A stretch of 64,000 nucleotides of DNA. It comes from Candidatus Sabulitectum sp. GTDB taxonomy: Bacteria; Fermentibacterota; Fermentibacteria; Fermentibacterales; JCC-6. Within the stretch, counting starts at the first letter, position 1. Each line of letters starts with the position of its first letter. The notes beneath the pieces were generated by a model, which was given only the letters and a program-made list of their open reading frames with translations, ran no database searches and had not been told where the DNA came from. The stretch spans positions 1-64,000 of the forward strand of contig JAIOSV010000116.1 of assembly GCA_021107435.1 (NCBI GenBank). Direction: 5' to 3'. Both the position numbers and the translations under genes were made by a program. Positions 1 to 8,951 of the stretch are shown in pieces.

Positions 1-297
1 CAGCCCTTCAACCTCACAGAACCTTGAATGGGCAAAAGGAAGATCAGCAGATATGCACAGCACAACGGTGTTGTCCAGCCCGCCTGCCTCTTTGTTGAAT
101 CTGCGCACCGACGCGGCGCAAACACCTGTGTCAAGACTTGGAAAGATGTTGAGTACCTTCATATTGCCGGCATAGTCCTTCAGTTCTTTCATGGAAAGAT
201 CGGTAGCTGTAAGGTTGAGACCTGGTGCCTTCATTCCTTCTTCAGGAAGAGCCCCCACCGTTTCAATCTGATTGCCCTGCAGAATAACTATCGCCAT
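1..297 (-). CDS. tpx: Thiol peroxidase (Tpx-type peroxiredoxin), N-terminal part; gene runs off the left edge
   Basis: Minus-strand frame, absent from the ORF track because it has no stop in the window: [21 protein letters not shown]...[48 protein letters not shown], with Tpx motifs DTGVCAxSVRxFN and [14 protein letters not shown]. Confidence 0.93.
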   Translation of the reverse strand, partial: MAIVILQGNQIETVGALPEEGMKAPGLNLTATDLSMKELKDYAGNMKVLNIFPSLDTGVCAASVRRFNKEAGGLDNTVVLCISADLPFAHSRFCEVEGL

Positions 298-308
298 CGC
301 ATCTCCTC

Positions 309-1403
309 TCAGATAATTGAAAGATCAATCTGGACAACCATATCCTCCATGGTTATTCCGAAAAGCTGCATATTATCATCTATAACAAAATCGTACACAG
401 ATCTGCCTGGATTAATTCTATTGATCAATTCCCCGCTGGAATTGAAAAGCAGAAGCTCATCGAAATCACTCATCCAGAGTCTGCCGAGAGGATCAACTGC
501 AATGCCGAAGGGCATTGTGAATATCTCATCGGAGCCGAATCTGTCCTGGAAATGCCCTTGCGAATTGAAGGTAAGAACAGCTTCATTGAAGGAACCAAAT
601 GCGTATATCTCTCCCAGGTTTCCTGCCGCGACTATGGTGCTCAATTCAGAATCCCCGGTCTGTCCGCTAATGGCATCCTCGACAAACAGATCAACCTCAC
701 CGTTACAGTCAAAGCGGATAATATCATCTCTGTTACAGTACCAGGATGCAAGGATGCTTCCATCCGATGCTACATCAACATCTTGAAAACCCCAGCCGTC
801 CGGATGCTGAAGGGAGTCAATCAGCTCACCTGTTTCACCATCATGCACATACAGCTCACTGTCGTAAACCATGTACAGGATGCCATCACGGGAAGCAGAC
901 ATGACCGAAAGATAAATCTCTCCATTTTCTGCGAATGACCACTGATGGATAAAAGTACCGTTTCGATCAAAAACCTGCACACGACCAGTCTCACACTCGC
1001 CCACATAGATATTGCTGCTACCGTCAATTGCGATGCAATGCGGGTTCAGGAAGCAGCCGGGACCGGTTCCGGTTCCTCCGAACTCCATCACTGTCAGATT
1101 CGATTCAACCGGTATTGAAAAACTGTCTGGGATCTTCATTACCTCATCTTTAACTTTCATGGTAAGATAGAAAATGAAAGACCCAATTCCCACCAGGAGG
1201 AAAACGGCAAGAGCAACTGCGATTACCAGCGATTTACCGCAGGACTTTCCCTGCATGGCAGCAGATCCACTCCCGCGAAATGGACCTGCGATATCAGGCG
1301 GTACAATCACGGAACTGCCGCAGTACTGACATGTAACTGAGGCAACACCTCTGCGGGCCTTCACTGAGGCTCCGCAGGACGGACAATCCAACTGTCTGGC
1401 CAT
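309..1403 (-). CDS. Membrane-anchored protein: N-terminal zinc ribbon, one TM helix, NHL-type beta-propeller
   Basis: [20 protein letters not shown] zinc ribbon; [24 protein letters not shown]; repeats such as [23 protein letters not shown] and [19 protein letters not shown]. Start set at MARQLDC rather than the longer ORF start. Confidence 0.7.
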   Translation of the reverse strand: MARQLDCPSCGASVKARRGVASVTCQYCGSSVIVPPDIAGPFRGSGSAAMQGKSCGKSLVIAVALAVFLLVGIGSFIFYLTMKVKDEVMKIPDSFSIPVESNLTVMEFGGTGTGPGCFLNPHCIAIDGSSNIYVGECETGRVQVFDRNGTFIHQWSFAENGEIYLSVMSASRDGILYMVYDSELYVHDGETGELIDSLQHPDGWGFQDVDVASDGSILASWYCNRDDIIRFDCNGEVDLFVEDAISGQTGDSELSTIVAAGNLGEIYAFGSFNEAVLTFNSQGHFQDRFGSDEIFTMPFGIAVDPLGRLWMSDFDELLLFNSSGELINRINPGRSVYDFVIDDNMQLFGITMEDMVVQIDLSII

Positions 1404-1533
1404 AAATCCTCCAATAATTATTGGGAATAGTATAATCGGGAAAGCAGTACTGAACCACAAGGCGGGAGACCATGATTCATCTTCTCACAGCCATAATCTG
1501 CGGCACGATGTTGGCTGTTCCGGCAAAACACAT

Positions 1534-2052
1534 CTATTCTTCGGTACTCAGGGTTTTGCTGAGGATTACACTCCGGTAATTGGTAACCGACCAATTCACG
1601 AACTCTATGAACCGATATCCTCTTCGTTCATAGAATAACCGCAAGTGCTTTGCTCCCTCCGCTGTATCCAGCGCAATCTCTCGGACTTTCCATGTCCGTG
1701 CCGCCTCTTCTACTGTGTTAAGGAGCGCGGTACCGATTCCTCGCCCCTGGAAATCCGGGTCAACTGCAAACTGCCCGAATGAGGTCACATCGTCACGTTT
1801 GTACCAGGGGCTTCCTGATGTCGAATCCATTCGTCTTAAAGTAATAGTGCCTGTAATGAGACCCTTATACACAGCCACAAACGTATCGCCCTTGTCCAGA
1901 CGTCTCTTAGTTCTCTTCATATCCTGATATGAGGCAACATATCGGAACCCGAGGTCCAGCAGACACCTATAGGATCTGTGCAGCAGAGCAGTTAACTCTT
2001 CGAGAGAGTCTGAAGAACTCAGTCGCCTGATAACGATCTCTTTGTTCATCAT
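1534..2052 (-). CDS. GNAT family N-acetyltransferase
   Basis: FGQFAVDPDFQGRGIGTALLNTVEEAA acetyl-CoA binding motif. Confidence 0.85.
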   Translation of the reverse strand: MMNKEIVIRRLSSSDSLEELTALLHRSYRCLLDLGFRYVASYQDMKRTKRRLDKGDTFVAVYKGLITGTITLRRMDSTSGSPWYKRDDVTSFGQFAVDPDFQGRGIGTALLNTVEEAARTWKVREIALDTAEGAKHLRLFYERRGYRFIEFVNWSVTNYRSVILSKTLSTEE

Positions 2053-2273
2053 ACCTTAGCCTCTGCAAAGCGGCATTGCCACCAAAGCTTTTGCCTGCAA
2101 CCTCTCAACTGGTTTTCGGGAGAACCGGTATCCAACCGGCAGCCGGAACAATGTCTTTTGAAGCATAACCTTTCCCTTTTCTTATTACAAACTGTTACAT
2201 CAGGATAATATACCTGACCAACTGCCGCTGTATCGTGAAAATACCGGAATGGGCCGGTGACAAGGAGGCTGAA

Positions 2274-3149
2274 ATGAAAAGAATAACCTTAGCAGTGGCA
2301 GCATTGATTCTTGTGGCAGGATGCGTGGAATCACCCGAATTAACAGACACGGATTGGATTAACCAGCTTGTGACTGGCTCCGTTATCAGCGAGACATCAA
2401 ACCTTGACGGAACCGGAGATCCCGGAGAAGGTGGAAAGATCGGAGAGGAAGTCTCCCTTCCCGAGTTCTGGTACAGGCAGCTGGTCGCAGAACCAGCCCC
2501 TGAGATTATCCTGGAAAACGACCCGTCAACAGGAGTCTGCACAGTAACAGTGATTCACAATCTCTCTGCTGAGCTGATCATTGACACTGTCTGGGATGGA
2601 GTGTTTGAACCGGGTGTAAAAGCCATAAGTGATACCAGATATGTGAGACTGGTGGTGGAAAAACACACAGAAGAAACCGCCAACGGAGGTTGGAGAATTG
2701 TTTCTGCCACACCCGCTGAACACATGCTCACAGACGGCGATCAGGAAGTCTATATATCTTCAATGAGACTCTACAGGGATGATCTTCTCATATGGGAGTG
2801 TACTGACCCCGGAACCTTCTACAGAGTCGACTCCGAACTGCCTCAGCTGTCAGAAGGTGACTTCGTAAGAATGGAAGCAACAATTGACCATCTTAACCCC
2901 CAGTACGACCCGGCATTCTTCGTAATAGCCCATGGTCCTCTCTCCGGTCACAGCAGGCACCTTATGTATGACAACGGACTTTTCGGCGACGAGACAGCAG
3001 ATGACGGAATCTTCAGCTACGAATGGTACATCGAGTACACAGGACGCCGCCAGCGTATCGCAGTAGACGTGATTGATGCTGACACCTTTGCCGACCAGAC
3101 AGAAGAAGACTACGACTCGGGAGCCTGGGGCATCCACTTCCTGAAGTAG
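2274..3149 (+). CDS. Putative secreted lipoprotein
   Basis: Start at MKRITLAVAALILVAGCVES (lipobox VAGC); C-terminal DNGLFGDETADDGIFSYEW motif. Confidence 0.6.
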   Translation: MKRITLAVAALILVAGCVESPELTDTDWINQLVTGSVISETSNLDGTGDPGEGGKIGEEVSLPEFWYRQLVAEPAPEIILENDPSTGVCTVTVIHNLSAELIIDTVWDGVFEPGVKAISDTRYVRLVVEKHTEETANGGWRIVSATPAEHMLTDGDQEVYISSMRLYRDDLLIWECTDPGTFYRVDSELPQLSEGDFVRMEATIDHLNPQYDPAFFVIAHGPLSGHSRHLMYDNGLFGDETADDGIFSYEWYIEYTGRRQRIAVDVIDADTFADQTEEDYDSGAWGIHFLK

Positions 3150-3188
3150 AACAACCACCCCATCACCACATCCCTCCCTCCTCGCATC

Positions 3189-3216
3189 AGTCGGCGGCAC
3201 CTGCCGCCGGCTGTTT
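3189..3216 (+). terminator. Intrinsic terminator after the lipoprotein gene
   Basis: CGGCGGC-ACCT-GCCGCCG hairpin followed by TGTTTGT, 40 nt after the stop. Confidence 0.65.
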
Positions 3217-3370
3217 GTACATACTGCATCCCCTCGTGTTATATAACGTTGCAAAACAGCATATTCGATTCAGACGCCCGGAAATTCCAGAGAATAGCTA
3301 TATTCACCTGCGACATAAAGCAGCAGTGAAAGCAGCTGGCTCAGCACGATGAATATTGAGAGGTAAATAC

Positions 3371-4117
3371 ATGAGCGAAAACTCACCTGAAACAATTGTT
3401 TCATTCCTGAAGCATAACGAAATAAAGAACATGAACATGCTCTACTTCATGGAGAACAATCCTGTTTGCAGTTTTGAGCGAACAGGAGATTCCGTTGTAT
3501 TGCGAGGAGAAAGTGATCATCCATGGGTGTATATCAGCAGCCCGGATGAACAGGAATTAACTGTTGCTATTAAAACCCTGACGAGTAATGACAAATTCTT
3601 TGCCGTGATTGAAGATTGGATGCTTCCTGCTCTTACTGCCGACAAAACACTTCTCTGGCAATTGTCCACAATGAAACTTGTATTGCCGGAGGATGTCACA
3701 TTTCCTCAAAAGCCGGAATCTCATATCACTCCGCTATCTGCAGGTGACGCTCAGTATCTGTATGATCATTCTCTCTATCAGGGAGTAACATCTTCAGACT
3801 ACATCCGCAACCGGATTCAAAACGGCCTCAGCGCGGGAATTTTTGAATCAGGCAAACTGGTTGCCTGGGCGTTAACGCACGATGACTCCGCCATTGGATT
3901 TCTGCACGTTCTTCCTGTATGCAGAAGAAAGGGATACGCATATGAGTTAACAGTCTATCTGATCAGCAAATTGCGAAAACAGGGAAAGATACCATTTGTC
4001 CAGATCGAAGAGGCGAATCTCAAATCAATCCACCTGGCTACGAAACTGGGTTTTCGAAAAGACCGGAGAGTGCACTGGTTTGAAGTTCAACAAGATAAAA
4101 AATATTCATCAGCATGA
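3371..4117 (+). CDS. GNAT (FR47-like) acetyltransferase
   Basis: AIGFLHVLPVCRRKGYAYELTVYLISKL and IHLATKLGFRKDRRVHWFEV. Confidence 0.75.
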   Translation: MSENSPETIVSFLKHNEIKNMNMLYFMENNPVCSFERTGDSVVLRGESDHPWVYISSPDEQELTVAIKTLTSNDKFFAVIEDWMLPALTADKTLLWQLSTMKLVLPEDVTFPQKPESHITPLSAGDAQYLYDHSLYQGVTSSDYIRNRIQNGLSAGIFESGKLVAWALTHDDSAIGFLHVLPVCRRKGYAYELTVYLISKLRKQGKIPFVQIEEANLKSIHLATKLGFRKDRRVHWFEVQQDKKYSSA

Positions 4118-4223
4118 CCGAGAATAGAACATCAGCATTAACATCCGCACTCCTGGTCACTTGCGAAATACTGCCATTCTACGATATTAGTTGTGTAAAG
4201 CTATCCACGGAGGAACTTTCTTT

Positions 4224-4418
4224 ATGAAACGTAATCTCAAAGTAGAAATTTTTTACTCCTTTGATGAGGAGAACGAAGCAGAAAGAAAGCGTCGTTCTCA
4301 GATGACTCTGGAAGAAAGACTGAAAAAATTTGAAGCTTTGCAGGAACGCAGGTGGGGTTCAGACTGGGCTACCAGACCAATAGAAAAAGTCGTTTCTTAC
4401 GAGAAAACGGATTGGTGA
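4224..4418 (+). CDS. Small protein of unknown function
   Basis: ATG at 4224 with SD GGAGGAA; MKRNLKVEIFYSFDEENEAERKRRSQMTLEERLKKFEALQERRWGSDWATRPIEKVVSYEKTDW. Confidence 0.6.
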   Translation: MKRNLKVEIFYSFDEENEAERKRRSQMTLEERLKKFEALQERRWGSDWATRPIEKVVSYEKTDW

Positions 4419-4636
4419 AATGCAAAACTTTATTCACTTCATACCAGAATTAGCTAATTGCCGTATGTGTTAGCCAGCTCAGACATTGCAACCTTACTGG
4501 TTCCCAAATAAAATTTTTGCGGAAACAGGAAAGTCTATTCCAGAAATCCGGTGGCTCACAAATGGACCAGTCAAATCCTGATGGATGAGAATTCTGTGAC
4601 TGAATCGTCTATAACACAGACCTTAATTGTCCTCAT

Positions 4637-5236
4637 TCATGATTGTCTGGAACGTATTTCATTCTTGACATCCTTTCCAACCTCAAATATTTCCTTTGCT
4701 ACTTGAACCTTCTCCCCTAACAAGCGAAGCCCAACCACCAGCGACTCCAATACCTCATAAGCTTCGGTACCTTGAAGTACTTCCAGCACCTTCACTGCAT
4801 GCCCTGCTGCTGCAACCTCTATATAGAATTCAATAGTTTCGTTCAGGTTATCTTCAATTGCCTGTTTATTCTGAAGAAAAGGTTTTGCTATTTCCAGAGC
4901 CTCAGTCCATTCTCCCTCTGCTCCAAGGATAGAAACAAGTGTATGAGCAAACAGCCACTTGTCGGGCTCTTTCTCCAGAGCTTCAAGAGCCAGAGACTTG
5001 GCATGAGATAGCCACTTATTATTACCCTTCATGTAAAATACCTTTGCGACGAGATTGAGTGATTCCGGAGAATGCTTCGAGGCTTCAATGAACAAACTTG
5101 CAGTCTTCAGGATTTTACTGGTATCAGCTTCTTGATCAAGTTGTAAGATAAGTAACCGAGCCCAAGCTTGACTGTTTTTAGGTTGCTTTTCAAGCACCAG
5201 ACGGAGTGTTTCTTCTGCACTCTCAGAATCTGGCAT
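4637..5236 (-). CDS. TPR-like helical repeat protein
   Basis: Repeated ~34-aa helical pattern (AEETLRLVLEKQPKNSQAWARL.., AKSLALEALEKEPDKWLFAHTLVSILGAEGEWTEALEIAKPFL); SD-like AAGG before the ATG. Confidence 0.55.
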   Translation of the reverse strand: MPDSESAEETLRLVLEKQPKNSQAWARLLILQLDQEADTSKILKTASLFIEASKHSPESLNLVAKVFYMKGNNKWLSHAKSLALEALEKEPDKWLFAHTLVSILGAEGEWTEALEIAKPFLQNKQAIEDNLNETIEFYIEVAAAGHAVKVLEVLQGTEAYEVLESLVVGLRLLGEKVQVAKEIFEVGKDVKNEIRSRQS

Positions 5237-5256
5237 GTTCTGGTATTCCTTGCCTA

Positions 5257-5336
5257 ATTCGCAATTGAAGAAGGAACATCATTTTGTATGAAAAATTCAG
5301 GATCAGTTGCTTTAATTATTCTTCCTCGCACATCAT
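5257..5336 (-). pseudogene. Possible 3' fragment of the disrupted AAA ATPase gene
   Basis: Frame reads SYDVRGRIIKATDPEFFIQNDVPSSIAN-stop directly after the tnpA homology ends, and the stop abuts the TPR gene. Confidence 0.35.
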
Positions 5337-5489
5337 ATGACCCTCTACTATCTTACACTCTCGTTGCTTGGCAAGGTCACGAAATACCTCTCCCGGATAT
5401 TCACGAAGCTTGCCGTACAGGGCTTTTCTTCGGTATTTGGGAATGAATACCACATGGTACTTGCATTCCCAAACCGAATGTTTTAAACT
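5316..5489 (-). pseudogene. tnpA: Truncated IS200/IS605 TnpA (Y1 transposase) N-terminal fragment
   Basis: Minus frame SLKHSVWECKYHVVFIPKYRRKALYGKLREYPGEVFRDLAKQRECKIVEGHMMCEEE-stop matches the TnpA_IS200 N-terminus (WECKYHVVFIPKYRRKxLYGxLR...EGH); the catalytic HUH (HVH) and Tyr region is missing. Homology ends near 5337. Confidence 0.85.
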
Positions 5490-5611
5490 TTACGTAACTG
5501 ACACAGTTACTCCCTTTCATTCCCGCAACGAGCGGTTCACGAAAGGGAGTCTTCATCTCAATCCCGAAATTGTCAAACTTTGTCGGTCCCCCAGCAGAGC
5601 TGGGGGGTTTC
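5337..5611 (-). mobile_element. IS200/IS605-family remnant (left end plus partial tnpA)
   Basis: Partial tnpA preceded by a 5'-UTR hairpin (ACTCCCTTTC...GAAAGGGAGT, 5509-5550) and a terminal hairpin (CCCCCAG-CAGAG-CTGGGGG, 5588-5606). Confidence 0.75.
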
Positions 5612-5911
5612 ATATTTGGACCTAATCTCCACGATTTCAATAGTATCAGGAACACTTCTGAGAATAGATTCAGAGGTACTTAGTATTTTCTTCCACAGTT
5701 TTTTATGAAGGCGTGTTGCTACAGCCAGATGAGCGACCATATCCATCGGGGACTTCGCATCTTCAAGGTCTAGATACAAGCAGATGTATTTATCTTCCAG
5801 TCGGCTGATAACCTCGTGCAACAGGCTGGTTTTTCCAACCCTGCTCTGAGCAATCAGCACAACGTTTCCGTTGGCAACCCTTCTGTTGGCTATTCTATGA
5901 TGTTCAACCAT
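5612..5911 (-). pseudogene. AAA/archaeal-type ATPase, N-terminal fragment truncated by the IS remnant
   Basis: MVEHHRIANRRVANGNVVLIAQSRVGKTSLLHEVISRLEDKYICLYLDLED...; Walker A-like AQSRVGKTS; homology stops at the IS hairpin. Confidence 0.6.
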
Positions 5912-6291
5912 ACTGCAGCATATTTCTCAATGCGATCAGCGATTCAATGTGATATTTGAGGATAACTTGTTGAACAGAACTATAGTTCTTTCTGCAAAGA
6001 TGCATTTCCTGTCCGATGTCTGGTTAACCTGAAATGGGCGTGTCCAGTTCCTGCATGATGAGTATAATACTCAGTGAAACACCCTTGTGAAAACATTTTA
6101 GGGTAGCAAAACAATTCAGTAAGGCAATACTGCTAATCTATTACCTTATTGAATTAAGTGTACAAGAACATGATAAGAATTGTTTAGGCATCTGAAGGAA
6201 AAGCACATCATATCCGCCATGCGAAGAGGAAGAAGATAAGAAGAGCTTTAAATGGATCTTAATCAACAGCTAAAAAACTGAAACAGGCAAT

Positions 6292-7032
6292 ATGAACTGC
6301 CCGAAGTGTCAACTTGAACAGAATGATGAAAACCGGGAGTGCGCCCGATGCGGACTGATCTTCAGCAGGTACAAGCCCCTGGATTATCATGAGATACTGA
6401 AAAGTTCATATTCCAATGAATCTGAAAAACTTTCACAGTCAAAACACTTTTCCGACTACATGCTCCACACAAAGGATAATGTTCAGGCAGTGTACTTTGC
6501 CGGGCGGCTGATTCTTTTTGTCTTCCTGCTAATCTGGTCCGCGAAGTTCCTGCTGTGTTCAATTGAAAGCAATTATGTCGGGAAATCCTTCATGCATCTT
6601 GTGAACCTGCCTTTTCATGAGGCAGGGCACATTGCTTTCATATTCACGGGAAGTGTTATGCATTCTCTTGGTGGAAGTCTGGGACAGATTATTATGCCAT
6701 TGGTCTGCATGCTTGTGCTGCTGATAAAAACCCGTGACACCTTCGGAGCTTCAATCGCTCTCTGGTGGACCGGGGAAAGTATTCTGGATATTGCCCCCTA
6801 CATAGATGACGCAAGAACACTCAGTCTGCGTCTTCTCGGGGGAAACACCGGCGCATCAGCACCATACGGATTTCATGACTGGAATTTCATTCTTACTGAA
6901 CTTAACCTGCTCAAGTACGATCATCTGATTGCGAGGATAACTGAGGCTTCGGGGAAATTTGTTATTGTGATATCACTGATCTGGGCGCTTGTTCTTCTTG
7001 CCGGACAATTCAAAAAGCTTAATAGTAACTGA
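6292..7032 (+). CDS. Zinc-ribbon membrane protein with an HEAGH motif (possible M50-like metalloprotease)
   Basis: CPKCQLEQNDENRECARCGLIF ribbon; FMHLVNLPFHEAGHIAFIFTGS; several TM segments. Confidence 0.6.
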   Translation: MNCPKCQLEQNDENRECARCGLIFSRYKPLDYHEILKSSYSNESEKLSQSKHFSDYMLHTKDNVQAVYFAGRLILFVFLLIWSAKFLLCSIESNYVGKSFMHLVNLPFHEAGHIAFIFTGSVMHSLGGSLGQIIMPLVCMLVLLIKTRDTFGASIALWWTGESILDIAPYIDDARTLSLRLLGGNTGASAPYGFHDWNFILTELNLLKYDHLIARITEASGKFVIVISLIWALVLLAGQFKKLNSN

Positions 7033-7062
7033 TTCAAAATCACCTTCCATCAGGAGTAAGTA

Positions 7063-7467
7063 GTGGCTTGTACTGTGAAATATGAGAAAGAGAATGGCTG
7101 TGTTTGTGTCTCAATCCTGGGAGATTTTACTCTTTCTATCCTGAAAAACATAGCGGCAGAGGTTCAACAGCACCTTGCTGAACACGACTGTAAATGTATT
7201 CTGAACGACATGCGTAAAGCGAAACTGATCGAATCCGCCACAGGCATCTACAACATGCCGGGAACGGCGTTGAAATCAGGCATACACCGCAGTGTAAAAA
7301 GGGCTCTTGTTGTAAGCGAAAACTCATCGGAGTTCCTCTTCCTTGAAACTGTTTTTATAAACCAGGGAAATAAAGTAAGATTGTTTGCCGATATTGATGA
7401 AGCCAGGTTATGGCTCTCTCCCCGGTTACCAGGCGTCAATAACGAATTGACTGGTAAAAATAACTAA
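7063..7467 (+). CDS. STAS/SpoIIAA-like small protein
   Basis: GTG start; VCVSILGDFTLSILKNIAAEVQQHL...CKCILNDMRKAKLIESATGIYNMP... resembles a STAS-like alpha/beta fold. Confidence 0.45.
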   Translation: MACTVKYEKENGCVCVSILGDFTLSILKNIAAEVQQHLAEHDCKCILNDMRKAKLIESATGIYNMPGTALKSGIHRSVKRALVVSENSSEFLFLETVFINQGNKVRLFADIDEARLWLSPRLPGVNNELTGKNN

Positions 7468-7502
7468 CAGCGAAAATATGAGATTGATAGAATTCTAAAT
7501 GG

Positions 7503-7691
7503 CTATTTGATTGATTTTACTCCCAGGTCTTTGCATATTTTCTTTGCTAATATGTCTTTCACCTCGGAGTGTCTGGGAATAGCAGATCGTCTGTTCTGCA
7601 CAGGATTGCACCACCACGAATGGCGACGACCTTCTCGTAATAGACAGCACCCATGTTTACGAAGATACTTGAGAAGCTCATTTCTCTTCAT
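7503..7691 (-). CDS. hicA: HicA-type mRNA interferase toxin
   Basis: MKRNELLKYLRKHGCCLLREGRRHSWWCNP...SAIPRHSEVKDILAKKICKDLGV, typical HicA dsRBD-like fold motifs. Confidence 0.88.
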   Translation of the reverse strand: MKRNELLKYLRKHGCCLLREGRRHSWWCNPVQNRRSAIPRHSEVKDILAKKICKDLGVKSIK

Positions 7692-7900
7692 AAAGCAATT
7701 TTCTCTTCTCTGTAACCAACACCAGCAGCGTCAATAGCATCCTGACGATTAAACTCCAAGGCTTCTCTTAAAGTAATTGCCAGAGTTTCTTTCAGATCTT
7801 CGAAAGTTTTCTCCTGACAGTTGACTCCTGGTACTTCTTCAATCCAGCCAATCCACCAGTCACTCTCCTGCTTCACAATCGCTGTATACATAAGCTGCAT
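7688..7900 (-). CDS. hicB: HicB-type antitoxin
   Basis: YTAIVKQESDWWIGWIEEVPGVNCQEKTFEDLKETLAITLREAL; 4-nt overlap with hicA. Confidence 0.85.
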   Translation of the reverse strand: MQLMYTAIVKQESDWWIGWIEEVPGVNCQEKTFEDLKETLAITLREALEFNRQDAIDAAGVGYREEKIAL

Positions 7901-8118
7901 ATTCTCACCCCCTTCTCTTCTGCCAGCAGTATAATACCGGCAACACGCATACCGTCAAGCCATCCGGTACCCTGATACTGAGTGACCGGCAGAGGAGCAT
8001 TGATTGTGATTATCGCGGCAATTACTCCGGTAACGCTGATTAATGCGGAAATCAGGCCGCATTTCCTGTGATTAAGTATAATCTGCCCCGATCCTGGAAA
8101 GATCAGAGCAGACCACAA
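7873..8118 (-). pseudogene. Small membrane protein, probably truncated at its 3' end by hicBA
   Basis: MWSALIFPGSGQIILNHRKCGLISALISVTGVIAAIITI... ; C-terminus reads through the hicB SD and start. Confidence 0.4.
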
Positions 8119-8138
8119 AACTCCGCGAATGGAGTCTT

Positions 8139-8951
8139 TTATTCCGTTATTTCCACTTTACCGGCACCGGATATGTGCTTGTTTACTTTGGCAGGGTTGC
8201 CATGGCAGATAACTCTGCCGGCTCCGCATATCTTTGCAGTCACCTCTTCAGTGGCATGCACCGTTGCTTTTGCAGCACCTGAAAGCTTGATCTTTATCTT
8301 TTCAGAAATCAGCTCGCCGGCAGATAGATTTCCCGCGCCGGAGAACCTGACCTCTGCATTTCTACACTTTCCCGAGGCTGTTACTTTGCTGGCACCGCTG
8401 CCTTTAATAAGAAACTCATCAGTATCAATACCGGTAATGCCGGCCCTGGTGGCACCGTACATTCTGATCTTTCTCAAATCAGCCATTGCTATCTCTACCC
8501 TGATCCCAAGAGAAGAGGAAATGGAATGAGCAAAGGAAATTGAGAGTTCGCCATTTTTAACTATGGTCTCCACCGATTCAAAAAGATTGTCATCAGCAGT
8601 AATGGTTAGTGACTGCGGCTGACCGCAGACAATGTCCACTCTAATTGCTCCGGATATCTTTACAGCTTGAAAGGGCTCCAGTTCAACTGCCATGCTCTTT
8701 TCCACTCCACTTCCTTTTTTCCTGTTGCTGAACAGTATGCCAAAGAAAGAGAGAAACGGAATTGTGATAAGCAGAATAACCAGTGCAATACCGACCACAA
8801 GCAAAGCTCCGGTAAGAACTACTCCAACTACAGGAAGAACAACAGCCATCACAAGAACGACAATCGCGACAGCGAACACTACTGCGCCCACAGCTATAAT
8901 TACACGGAGAACAGGGTTCTCTATCTCATGGTTGAAGAAATAGAGGGTCAT
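8139..8951 (-). CDS. Membrane protein with GIN-type (DUF2807) beta-helix head domain
   Basis: FQAVKISGAIRVDIVCGQPQSLTITADDNLFESVETIVKNGELSISF... repeating ISGAGKV/IKGSGASKV motifs. Confidence 0.75.
   Translation of the reverse strand: MTLYFFNHEIENPVLRVIIAVGAVVFAVAIVVLVMAVVLPVVGVVLTGALLVVGIALVILLITIPFLSFFGILFSNRKKGSGVEKSMAVELEPFQAVKISGAIRVDIVCGQPQSLTITADDNLFESVETIVKNGELSISFAHSISSSLGIRVEIAMADLRKIRMYGATRAGITGIDTDEFLIKGSGASKVTASGKCRNAEVRFSGAGNLSAGELISEKIKIKLSGAAKATVHATEEVTAKICGAGRVICHGNPAKVNKHISGAGKVEITE

Noticed and set aside
28-938. Plus-strand ORFs of 252 and 128 aa at the left edge
   Set aside because: Antisense to tpx and the zinc-ribbon/NHL gene, which have recognisable motifs; composition is typical of shadow ORFs.
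5368-5655. Two ORFs (85 aa plus, 84 aa minus) over the IS200 remnant
   Set aside because: The tnpA homology is in a different minus frame (5316-5489); these are off-frame shadows.
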